Part shown: positions 7,113 through 13,063 of the stretch, piece by piece
Layout: each line of letters opens with the position of its first letter
How positions within the stretch are numbered: the first letter of the stretch is position 1
Assembly: GCA_900548365.1 (NCBI GenBank)
Contig: URKM01000036.1
Coordinates: forward strand, 1-18,749
Origin: an uncultured Collinsella sp.
GTDB lineage: Bacteria; Actinomycetota; Coriobacteriia; Coriobacteriales; Coriobacteriaceae
Reading direction: 5' to 3'
Length of the DNA: 18,749 bases
Translations under genes and position numbers: made by a program
The notes under the pieces: generated by a model
Databases searched by the model: none
Told to the model about the DNA's origin: nothing
The model's input: the letters and a program-made list of their open reading frames with translations, nothing else

Positions 7113-7467
7113 CGGGCGATTCCATGGCACGCGGGGTTCCCGCGACGACGGCTTTCGGAAGGTCAACGGCTTTACGACCCGTATCCATGCCGATAAGCAG
7201 GGTAAGCACATACCTGGTCACAGGAACTACATCTCGGGCAAGAGCGTGCTGCGCATCTCTATTGCCGAGGCCCAGAAATTGATTGAGGAGTATGCTGGAA
7301 GCGGAAGATGGTGGGAGCCAAACAAGGAGACTGTCGATTTCGGCCAGAACATTGGAACCTGGGTGTCGCCCGATGGCAATACTAGGCTCCCCACAACCTG
7401 CGGCACCATCCACTTCAGCAAGACTGGATGCCATATCGTTCCGGCCCGTCCCATCAAAAAGGATTAG
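7096..7467 (+). CDS. polymorphic toxin type 50 domain protein (cassette 1)
   Basis: The 123-residue protein is almost all toxin module. A basic lead-in (residues about 2-30, with GTRGSRDDGFRKVNGF) is followed by KQGKHIPGHRNY, SGKSVLRISIAEAQKLIEEYAGSG, NKETVDFGQNIGTWV and TIHFSKTGCHIVPARP. This is the order of motifs in the Ntox50 (bacterial toxin 50) family, predicted RNases of the BECR fold usually found at the C-terminus of phage MuF or secreted toxin proteins. Here it stands alone without a signal peptide or delivery domain. The TTG start at 7096 is chosen because it aligns with the GTG of cassette 2 and has AGGAGG at 7081-7086. It overlaps the leader stop by 17 nt, and the immunity gene begins 3 bp after its stop. 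Confidence 0.78.
   Translation: MCKFDSGRFHGTRGSRDDGFRKVNGFTTRIHADKQGKHIPGHRNYISGKSVLRISIAEAQKLIEEYAGSGRWWEPNKETVDFGQNIGTWVSPDGNTRLPTTCGTIHFSKTGCHIVPARPIKKD
7126..7202 (+). repeat. 77-bp identical segment of the toxin genes, copy 1
   Basis: This stretch is identical base for base to 8821-8897 (offset 1695). It encodes the lead-in and the first motif of both toxins. The sequences diverge sharply right after it, so it marks a recent conversion tract or a recombination joint for exchange of toxin modules. Confidence 0.9.
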
Positions 7468-7469
7468 AC

Positions 7470-7805
7470 ATGGACCTCATGAAAATAAGAGATGCGGGCA
7501 TTATCCGAATCGTAAACCACAGTTTGGAGCATGAGGACGATGTGCTCACAGTGACCTTTCTCGAAGGCGATTCGTATCTCTGCTATTTCGAAAACGGCGA
7601 ATGGGAAGACAACGGTGAGTGGAATCCCGGCGAAGACACAAGAAATCTTCCGGGATATGAAGAATGGTACGAGGTTGCCCTCAGGGTGAAAGCGGTAGTC
7701 ACCTCAGGCCCCAACAGGGATCCGCGTTTCGAGTACATCACCATCTCCCGCAAGCACATGCCCGTCCGTGTGACCGCCGGTGACACGGTTCTCTACGAGG
7801 AGTAA
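7470..7805 (+). CDS. putative immunity protein for toxin 1
   Basis: The 111-residue acidic protein is not in a family I can name. It starts at an ATG 3 bp after the toxin stop, with AAAAAGGA at 7456-7463. It has no membrane segment or signal peptide. The middle is strikingly conserved with its counterpart at 9164-9499: NGEWEDNGEWNPGEDTRNLPG, then GPNRDPRFEYI and SRKHMPVRVTA to the shared end DTVLYEE. The first 40 residues differ strongly between the two. An acidic protein directly behind a basic toxin, and co-duplicated with it, is best explained as the cognate immunity protein, with the variable N-terminal part giving specificity. This role is inferred from position and charge, not from a known family. 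Confidence 0.7.
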   Translation: MDLMKIRDAGIIRIVNHSLEHEDDVLTVTFLEGDSYLCYFENGEWEDNGEWNPGEDTRNLPGYEEWYEVALRVKAVVTSGPNRDPRFEYITISRKHMPVRVTAGDTVLYEE

Positions 7806-7835
7806 TTTCGCGCGGCCTCATTTCGTAGGCTGTGG

Positions 7836-7869
7836 GCCCGCTCGCCCTATCGGCGCGAGCGGGCCTTTT
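7836..7869 (+). terminator. intrinsic terminator of toxin-immunity cassette 1
   Basis: A perfect 10-bp stem (GCCCGCTCGC and GCGAGCGGGC) with a 9-nt loop is followed by C and TTTT, 31 bp after the immunity gene stop. This is the clearest intrinsic terminator in the window. Confidence 0.88.
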
Positions 7870-7965
7870 ACGTGGCGCGGTGCAACGCAAGGCCTTCCCA
7901 TGCTTCTTTTTCCTGCAATCAATCGAATATCTATAGAGCGTGTACCTGCTGCTATTCTTCATTTC

Positions 7966-7991
7966 GATAACTCTTGATAACTGAATATAAC
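7966..7991. promoter_or_regulatory. three hexamers at 10-bp spacing, copy 2
   Basis: GATAAC at 7966-7971 and 7976-7981 and TATAAC at 7986-7991 repeat the array of copy 1 with the same spacing. Their survival here, where no minus-strand gene is left to control, argues that they matter for the plus-strand cassette, or that the duplication is recent. Confidence 0.5.
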
Positions 7992-8046
7992 CCATCGGCA
8001 ACGCCGTGGGAACGACCGGGAACGCGGCCGAACGTATCGTGGGAAT

Positions 8047-8058
8047 CGGTTCGAACCG
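8047..8058. promoter_or_regulatory. perfect 12-bp palindrome CGGTTCGAACCG, copy 2
   Basis: It is identical to 7003-7014 and at the same distance (30 bp) before the plus-strand start codon. Confidence 0.5.
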
Positions 8059-8087
8059 GATCCATCCCCATCGTTCATCGGAGAGTT

Positions 8088-8804
8088 ATGAATGAATTTG
8101 ATCACGACGGTCCCGCCTTCCCGGAGAAGGATCGCCCGAAGTACAAGCACCCCCGCGACACGTTTCACGCCTTCATGGTCGACGGCGCCGAGCTCGACCC
8201 CGACTACGACATGCCACTTTTGCGCGACGACCGCTTCGTCCCGACGGCGCTCGTGCCCTTCTCGGTCGCGAAGCGCGCCGACTGGACAAACTTTGACTGC
8301 GCCGTCCATTTCTGCGAGCGCGATCAGGACATCGAGCCGTTCTGGAACAATCCTGGGAGGTATATCCCCAAGCTCATGAAGTTCCAGGGCGTCATCGGGC
8401 TGGACTACAGCACATGCGTCGACTTCCCGCTCCCGCTTAAAGAGTGGAACATCTACCGCAACCGCGCCTGCGACTTCAAGCTGCAGGACTCCGGGGTCCC
8501 TACGATCCCGCTCCTTCGGGGCGATCCCGACACCCTCGAGCGCGAGGTCGCCGGCCTTAAGAAGGGCCGCGCCATCGCGGTGAGCCCGCGCGGCTGCGTC
8601 AAGGGCCTTGGGAACCGTCGCCGCTTCGTCCGCGGGCTGCGTCTCCTCGTGGACGCGCTGGAGCCGTCCATGATCATTTCCTATGGTCAGAACAGCTACG
8701 GCGTGCTCGACTACCCAATCAAGCTCGGCATCCCCGTGCATGCGTACGCCTCGCGCGGTCGCGGCGACCTCGGAGGGGGTGCGCTCGGTGTCAAAGTTCT
8801 CTAG
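8088..8804 (+). CDS. DUF4417 family protein
   Basis: The 238-residue protein resembles the phage- and mobile-element-associated DUF4417 family. Supporting features are the early acidic MVDGAELDPDYDMPLL, a VPFSVAKRADWTNFDCAVHFCERD segment, FQGVIGLDYSTCVDFPLPLKEWNIYRNRA in the middle, a GRAIAVSPRGCVKG core, and ALEPSMIISYGQNSYGVLDY near the end. The biochemical role of the family is not known to me. The ATG at 8088 is supported by alignment with the start in the duplicated block and a GGAGAG just upstream. Its last 17 nt overlap the GTG start of toxin 2, so the toxin is probably translated by coupling. A Gly-rich end (GRGDLGGGALG) doubles as the toxin's ribosome site GGAGGGGG at 8772-8779. The gene is missing, except for 22 codons, from cassette 1. 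Confidence 0.75.
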   Translation: MNEFDHDGPAFPEKDRPKYKHPRDTFHAFMVDGAELDPDYDMPLLRDDRFVPTALVPFSVAKRADWTNFDCAVHFCERDQDIEPFWNNPGRYIPKLMKFQGVIGLDYSTCVDFPLPLKEWNIYRNRACDFKLQDSGVPTIPLLRGDPDTLEREVAGLKKGRAIAVSPRGCVKGLGNRRRFVRGLRLLVDALEPSMIISYGQNSYGVLDYPIKLGIPVHAYASRGRGDLGGGALGVKVL

Positions 8805-9174
8805 CGGCGGGCGATTCGCCGGCACGCGGGGTTCCCGCGACGACGGCTTTCGGAAGGTCAACGGCTTTACGACCCGTATCCATGCCGATAAGCAGGGGAA
8901 GCACGTTCCGGGGCATAGGAACTATATCCCCGGCAGAAGCATCCTGCATCTTTCGATCGTCGAGGCGCAACGCCTGGTAGAAGAGTATGCTGGAACAGGT
9001 ACATGGTTCGAGCCAAACAAAGAAGTCGTCGATTTTCATGTTGCTATCGGCACTTGGAAAAAGAAGGGCGAACGGGCCGGGCTAGAGACGACGCGCGGGA
9101 CCATTCACTATAGCAAGAACGGGTGCCACATCGTTCCCGCCCAACCAGAGGAGGGGCTCAAACATGATCACTAA
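8788..9174 (+). CDS. polymorphic toxin type 50 domain protein (cassette 2)
   Basis: This 128-residue paralogue of the toxin at 7096-7467 has the same motif order: KQGKHVPGHRNY, GRSILHLSIVEAQRLVEEYAGTG, NKEVVDFHVAIGTW and TIHYSKNGCHIVPAQP, the Ntox50 pattern. The GTG start has GGAGGGGG 8 nt upstream and lies inside the end of the DUF4417 gene in another frame. The lead-in is encoded by the 77-bp segment identical to toxin 1, while the catalytic part has diverged. VDFH replaces the usual VDFG, and the loop after IGTW is rewritten (KKKGERAGLE). Its stop overlaps the immunity start by 11 nt. A fusion to DUF4417 by -1 or +1 frameshifting is possible but no slippery site is obvious. Confidence 0.78.
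   Translation: MSKFSSGGRFAGTRGSRDDGFRKVNGFTTRIHADKQGKHVPGHRNYIPGRSILHLSIVEAQRLVEEYAGTGTWFEPNKEVVDFHVAIGTWKKKGERAGLETTRGTIHYSKNGCHIVPAQPEEGLKHDH
8821..8897 (+). repeat. 77-bp identical segment of the toxin genes, copy 2
   Basis: This is the partner of 7126-7202, without a single mismatch. Confidence 0.9.
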
Positions 9175-9499
9175 TAAGGCGATGGACGACGCAATCGGCG
9201 CGATCGAGAGCTTCAGCTTGGACAACAAGTTCCCCTTGCTACGCCTTGAGTTTGCGGAGGGCGATGCGTACGTCTGCACATACGACAACGGTGAATGGGA
9301 AGACAACGGGGAGTGGAACCCCGGCGAGGACACTCGGAACCTCCCCGGATTCGAGGAGTGGTATGAGCTTGACCTTCATGTCGAAGAGGTTCTAGTGCCA
9401 GGTCCCAACAGGGACCCGCGCTTCGAGTACATCATCATCTCCCGTAAGCACATGCCCGTCCGCGTGACCGCCGACGACACGGTTCTCTACGAGGAGTAG
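9164..9499 (+). CDS. putative immunity protein for toxin 2
   Basis: This 111-residue acidic protein is the counterpart of 7470-7805 and has the same length. The ATG at 9164 overlaps the toxin stop by 11 nt and has GAGGAGGGG upstream. The first 40 residues (AMDDAIGAIESFSLDNKF and on) barely match the other copy, while NGEWEDNGEWNPGEDTRNLPG, GPNRDPRFEYI and SRKHMPVRVTA are nearly unchanged. A conserved scaffold with a variable end is what matched toxin-immunity divergence would produce. The family is unrecognised, and the function is inferred from position next to the toxin. Confidence 0.7.
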   Translation: MITNKAMDDAIGAIESFSLDNKFPLLRLEFAEGDAYVCTYDNGEWEDNGEWNPGEDTRNLPGFEEWYELDLHVEEVLVPGPNRDPRFEYIIISRKHMPVRVTADDTVLYEE

Positions 9500-10138
9500 T
9501 CCGACACAGCACATACGCACCGGGACACGAAGCCCGCTTGCCCCTTGCGGCAGGCGGGCACTCCTCTCTCGACGCCTATCCCAAGATCCCCCTGCATTCT
9601 CTCGGCGATGCCCGCCTCCAGCTCGCGGATCTCGACCAAAATGTCGGCGCTGGGACGCAAGGGCGTGTACTCGTAGAAAAACCGCATGAAGGGAAGCTCG
9701 TAGCCCACCACGCCGCCGTCGCGAAGCTCGAGCATCTGACCATTCTTCTGCTTGCGCGTCTCGATCCAGGCGTCGGGCGCATAGGGCAGCACCTCGCGCT
9801 CCATGTACGCTTCCACACTCTCGATGAGTGAAACGTTCTCGGTGTCGTTCTTCTCCTTGTCGATGATCGGGCGACCCTCCTTGTCGCGCACGATCTCACC
9901 ACGCTCATCGAGCTGCGGACGGCGCTCCTCTTTAGCGTTATCGAGCACCCAGATGTACGCAGCGATGCCCGTGCTGAAAAAGAAGTCGTTCGGCATGGCG
10001 ACGATCGCGTCCACCAAATCGCGCTGCAGCAGATAGCGACGGATCTCGCCTTCGCCCGACCCCGCAGTACCCGTAAAGAGCGGACTGCCATTGAGGAACA
10101 CCGCGATGCGCCCGTCTGGCACAAGCATGAACCTGCAT
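9487..10138 (-). pseudogene. hsdM: 3' remnant of a type I restriction-modification methylase (hsdM)
   Basis: The frame encodes the late part of an N-6 adenine methylase M subunit: DGRIAVFLNGSPLFTG, GSGEGEIRRYLLQRDLVDAIV, AMPNDFFFSTGIAAYIWVL, then DTENVSLIESVEAYMEREVLPYAPDAWI and VGYELPFMRFFYEYTPLRPSADI. The N-terminal SAM-binding region with the NPPF motif is absent; homology begins abruptly near 10130. About 100 residues are also missing after WVLDNAKEERR, where the sequence jumps to the RPQLDERGEIVRDKEGRP region. Beyond LEAGIAERMQ the frame runs on into an unrelated tail up to 9487. No hsdS or hsdR accompanies it. It cannot be an active methylase and marks an old restriction locus at the edge of the island. 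Confidence 0.85.
9532..9559. terminator. GC-rich hairpin between immunity 2 and the hsdM remnant
   Basis: Arms GCCCGCTTGCC and GGCAGGCGGGC pair over 11 bp with one G-T pair and a 6-nt loop, 32 bp after the immunity gene stop. There is no T-run on either strand, so termination may be partial. It lies inside the nominal C-terminal tail of the hsdM remnant frame, which suggests that tail is not native. Confidence 0.45.
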
Positions 10139-10147
10139 TTGTACGCG

Positions 10148-10180
10148 AAACGCGCGCCGCCAGCGGGCAGCGCGCGTTTT
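10148..10180. terminator. perfect 10-bp hairpin at the island / asd boundary
   Basis: AAACGCGCGC pairs with GCGCGCGTTT around a 12-13-nt loop. Followed by a T on the plus strand and ending in TTT on the minus strand, it could stop transcripts from both sides, including readthrough from asd. It lies between the 10-nt inverted repeats at 10129-10138 and 10243-10252. Confidence 0.55.
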
Positions 10181-10311
10181 GGAACGCAGACAATATGGAA
10201 CGCGGCGGTCGCGGCTCACGGAGGAGGCCGTTGCCCGCGTCGATGCAGGTTCCCCGCTCGTGCGGCCAGCGTCGGCTCGGTCCTCCCCTGCACGCACCGC
10301 CCGCGGGGCTC
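10181..10311. other. 131-bp gap after asd, no gene recognised
   Basis: The stretch is GC-rich and has only short shadow frames. It includes ATGCAGGTTC at 10243-10252, the inverse of GAACCTGCAT at 10129-10138. It looks like a junction between the conserved asd gene and the island. Confidence 0.4.
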
Positions 10312-11337
10312 CTACTCGCAGAGCAGCTTGGCGATCTGGACGGCGTTGGTCGCCGCGCCCTTGCGAATCTGGTCGCCGCAGCACCAGAAGGTGATGCCGC
10401 GCAGCTCCTCGGGGTTGGAGATATCGCGACGCACGCGGCCCACGTAGATGAGGTCCTGGTCGGTGGTATCCAGGGGCATGGGCCAGCGGTCGTGCGCGGA
10501 CTCGGCATCCAGATCGTCCACCAACTTGACGCCCGGCGCGGCGGCAAGCGCCTCGCGCGCCTGCTCGAGGGTGATATCGCGCTCGAACTCGAGCGTGATG
10601 CTCTCGGAATGGGAGCGCAGCACGGGCACGCGGACGCAGGTGCAGTTCACGCGGAGCTCGGGCAGGTGCATGATCTTGCGGCCCTCGTTTTGCATCTTCA
10701 TCTCCTCGGAGGTGAAGCCCGCGAACTTCTCGCCGCCGATCTGCGGGATGAGGTTGCTCGCCAGCTGCGCCGCGAACGCGGAGGGCTCGGGGATGTCCTC
10801 GCCGCGCCCCATGCAGCCGATCTGCTCCTCGAGCTCGCGCATGCCGGGAACACCCGCGCCGGACGCGGCCTGGTAGGTCGAGACGATCATGCGCTTGACG
10901 CCGGCGAGCTTATGCAGCGGCCAGGTGGGCACGAGACCGATGATGGTCGCGCAGTTGGGATTGGCGATGATGCCCTTGTGGTCGAGGGCGTCGGCGGCGT
11001 TGATCTCGGGGATGACGAGCGGCACGTCCTCATCCAGGCGGAACGCATGGGAGTTGTCCACCACGACGGCGCCGCGCTTCACCGCCTCGGGATAGAGCGC
11101 CTTGGCGATATCGTCCTCGGCGGCGCCGAGCACGATATCCACGCCGTCGAAGGCCTCGGGCGCGGCGGCCTCGACCGTGACGTCGCCCCACGGCGTCGCG
11201 ACGACCTTACCCGCCGAGCGCGGGCTCGCGAGCAGCTTGAGCGCGCCCACCGGGAAGCCCTGCTCCTCCAAGCATGTGAGCATCTGCGTGCCGACGGCAC
11301 CCGTCGCACCTACGATGGCCACTGTGTACTGTTTCAT
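10312..11337 (-). CDS. asd: aspartate-semialdehyde dehydrogenase
   Basis: The 341-residue enzyme reduces aspartyl-4-phosphate to aspartate-4-semialdehyde with NADPH, the branch to lysine, threonine and methionine. The N-terminal GATGAVG at 10-16 is the NADP-binding loop. NPNCAT at 126-131 holds the catalytic Cys129. STYQAASGAG at 153-162 and RVPVLRSHSESI carry the substrate-binding and general-base residues. The length is normal for the family. The ATG has AGGGGGAG upstream (11343-11350). The gene starts 19 nt after the stop of lysC and is certainly co-transcribed with it, so two consecutive steps of the pathway are made together. Confidence 0.97.
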   Translation of the reverse strand: MKQYTVAIVGATGAVGTQMLTCLEEQGFPVGALKLLASPRSAGKVVATPWGDVTVEAAAPEAFDGVDIVLGAAEDDIAKALYPEAVKRGAVVVDNSHAFRLDEDVPLVIPEINAADALDHKGIIANPNCATIIGLVPTWPLHKLAGVKRMIVSTYQAASGAGVPGMRELEEQIGCMGRGEDIPEPSAFAAQLASNLIPQIGGEKFAGFTSEEMKMQNEGRKIMHLPELRVNCTCVRVPVLRSHSESITLEFERDITLEQAREALAAAPGVKLVDDLDAESAHDRWPMPLDTTDQDLIYVGRVRRDISNPEELRGITFWCCGDQIRKGAATNAVQIAKLLCE

Positions 11338-11356
11338 GGTTGCTCCCCCTTATATC

Positions 11357-12721
11357 TTAGAACGGACGCGGCGCGGGCTCGAGGTCCGCGGTGGTCACAA
11401 TGCCGTTTTCGTCGGAGAATGCCTGGTAGATGGTATCGATTGCAAGCTCGAAATCCTTCTCCTCGACACCGACGATGATGTTGATCTCGTCGCAGCCCTG
11501 CGTGATCATGCGAACGCTCACGCCGGCCTGGCCGAGCATGCCGAACAGGTGGCCGGAGACGCCGGGGCGCCCGCGCAGGTTGCGTCCGACCGTGGCGATG
11601 AGGGCGAGGTCCTCCACCACCTCGATCTCGAGCGGCTCGACCTCCTCCTGGATATCGGCGATCAGCGAGTAGAGCGAGTCCTTCACGTCGGAGGCCTGGA
11701 CGACGGCGGCGAACTGGTCGACGCCGGTGGGCATGTGCTCGACGGAGATGCCGTAGCGCTCGAAGACGGACAGCGCGCGGCGCATGAAGCCGATGCGGCT
11801 CTTGGTGCGGTCGCGCGAGACGTTGATGGCGAGGAAGCCGCGCTTGCCGGCGATACCCGTGATGATGGGCTCGCAATCGCCCTCCTTCGCGGTCTCTGAA
11901 ATGATGGTGCCCGGGTCCTCGGGGGCGTTGGTGTTCTTGATGACCAGCGGGATGCCCGCGTCGCGCACCGGGAAGACGGCCTCCTCGTGCAGGACGCTCG
12001 CGCCCATGTAGGACAGCTCGCGCAGCTCCTCGTAGGTGATGCGCGGGATGGGCTGGGCGCCGGCCACGATGCGCGGGTCCGCGGACAAAAAGCCCGAGAC
12101 GTCCGTCCAGTTCTCATAGAGGTCGGCCTCGAGGCATTGGGCCAGGATGGAGCCGGAGATGTCGCCGCCGCCGCGGTCGAGCAGCTTGACCTTGCCCTCC
12201 TTCGTGGCGCCGTAGAAGCCGGGCATCACGAAGCCTCCCTCGCGGGCGTTCTCGCGCACGAGCTCGGCGGTGCGCTTCATCGAGAGCGTGCCGTCGTGGT
12301 GGAAGGCGACCATGTCGACGGCATCGATGAACGGCAGGCCCAGGTACTCGGCCATAAGACGGGCGGTGAAGTACTCGCCGCGGCTCACGAGCTCCTCGGT
12401 GCTGTAGCCGCCCGAACGGGCGCGCTCGGCAAATGCCGCGAACTCCTCGCGGATGGGATAGGAGAGCCCCAGCTCGTCGGCGATATCGAAGTAGCGCTGG
12501 CCGATATCGGCGAGCAGGTCGTCGCAGGAGACGTGGTAGTTCACGTGTGCGTCGACGAGATAGAGCAGGTCGGTCACCTTCGTATCGCCCGAAGACCTGC
12601 GGCCGCACGCGGACACGACCACGAAGCGACGCGCCGGATCGGCATCGATGATGCCCTTGATCTTCCTGAAATGCTCGGCATCGGCGACCGAGGAGCCGCC
12701 GAACTTGGTGATCTTGATCAT
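11357..12721 (-). CDS. lysC: aspartate kinase (monofunctional, ACT-regulated)
   Basis: The 454-residue protein phosphorylates aspartate, the first step of the Asp family pathway. It has the kinase signature KFGGSS at 6-11, SRGEYFTARLMAEYLG near 112, and KVKLLDRGGGDISGSILA plus WTDVSGFLSADPRI for nucleotide and aspartate binding. The last 150 residues form a pair of ACT domains (ISVEHMPTGVDQFAAVV, then LIATVGRNLRGRPGVSGHLF and VRMITQGCDEINIIV). Length and layout match the LysC/ThrD class (E. coli AKIII, B. subtilis YclM), which are inhibited by end products; which amino acid inhibits this one cannot be told from the sequence. The ATG follows AGGAAGGA at 12733-12740. A GC-rich leader with two imperfect hairpins precedes it. 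It is divergent from thrC. Confidence 0.96.
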   Translation of the reverse strand: MIKITKFGGSSVADAEHFRKIKGIIDADPARRFVVVSACGRRSSGDTKVTDLLYLVDAHVNYHVSCDDLLADIGQRYFDIADELGLSYPIREEFAAFAERARSGGYSTEELVSRGEYFTARLMAEYLGLPFIDAVDMVAFHHDGTLSMKRTAELVRENAREGGFVMPGFYGATKEGKVKLLDRGGGDISGSILAQCLEADLYENWTDVSGFLSADPRIVAGAQPIPRITYEELRELSYMGASVLHEEAVFPVRDAGIPLVIKNTNAPEDPGTIISETAKEGDCEPIITGIAGKRGFLAINVSRDRTKSRIGFMRRALSVFERYGISVEHMPTGVDQFAAVVQASDVKDSLYSLIADIQEEVEPLEIEVVEDLALIATVGRNLRGRPGVSGHLFGMLGQAGVSVRMITQGCDEINIIVGVEEKDFELAIDTIYQAFSDENGIVTTADLEPAPRPF

Positions 12722-13063
12722 GGGGCGAACTGTCCTTCCTCATAGGACCCGAGGCGCGCTCCTGCTGGCGAGAACTCGGGGCCCGGCCGAGAAGCTTCGG
12801 TCGGGACGTGAAGTTTCTATCGTTGCACGAGGTTTCACTTTATCATGGGTGAGTGCCGTGAATGCTTAGTCTACTAAACCACATCGGCACCTTATTGCAT
12901 AATCGCACTTTTGTTTCCAAACAAAGAACGTCATGTGAAATGCAGCTGAACCAGCATGGGAGCGAGCCGGCGCCCGCCTGCGGCCGTGCATGCTCTGCTA
13001 CCATGTGCTGCAACGTTTCACCAGCGCCTGCATGGCGCTGCCACACGCCGAAGGAGCACGTTT
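12722..13063. promoter_or_regulatory. divergent control region between lysC-asd and thrC-thrB
   Basis: The 342-bp region has no gene. Its middle (12840-12950) is AT-rich against GC-rich flanks and must hold the two promoters. It contains a 7-bp inverted repeat with a 2-bp gap, TTTGTTT-CC-AAACAAA, at 12910-12925, a possible operator. A 7-bp hairpin (CAGCGCC, GGCGCTG) lies at 13022-13040 just before the thrC ribosome site. On the lysC side, imperfect hairpins fall near 12745-12815. I could not match a lysine riboswitch, T-box or leader peptide. Confidence 0.55.

Larger units (their letters stand above)
7957..8090. repeat. duplicated divergent promoter region, copy 2
   Basis: This is the second copy of 6913-7046. 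On its minus-strand side only about seven codons of the Macro gene start remain recognisable (ATG at 7960-7962, MKNSSR against MKGNSR); the reading frame then runs into the terminator and immunity gene 1 and is not a real gene. On the plus side it ends at the DUF4417 start codon. Confidence 0.9.

Noticed and set aside
7738..7962. A minus-strand frame starting like the Macro gene (MKNSSR) in promoter copy 2
   Set aside because: Only the first handful of codons match. The rest is antisense to the terminator and immunity gene 1, so it is just the tail of the duplication.
8683..8787. Upstream extension of toxin 2 from 8683
   Set aside because: The stretch lies inside DUF4417 in another frame and has no similarity to the toxin family. 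The GTG at 8788 has a strong ribosome site and aligns with the start of toxin 1.
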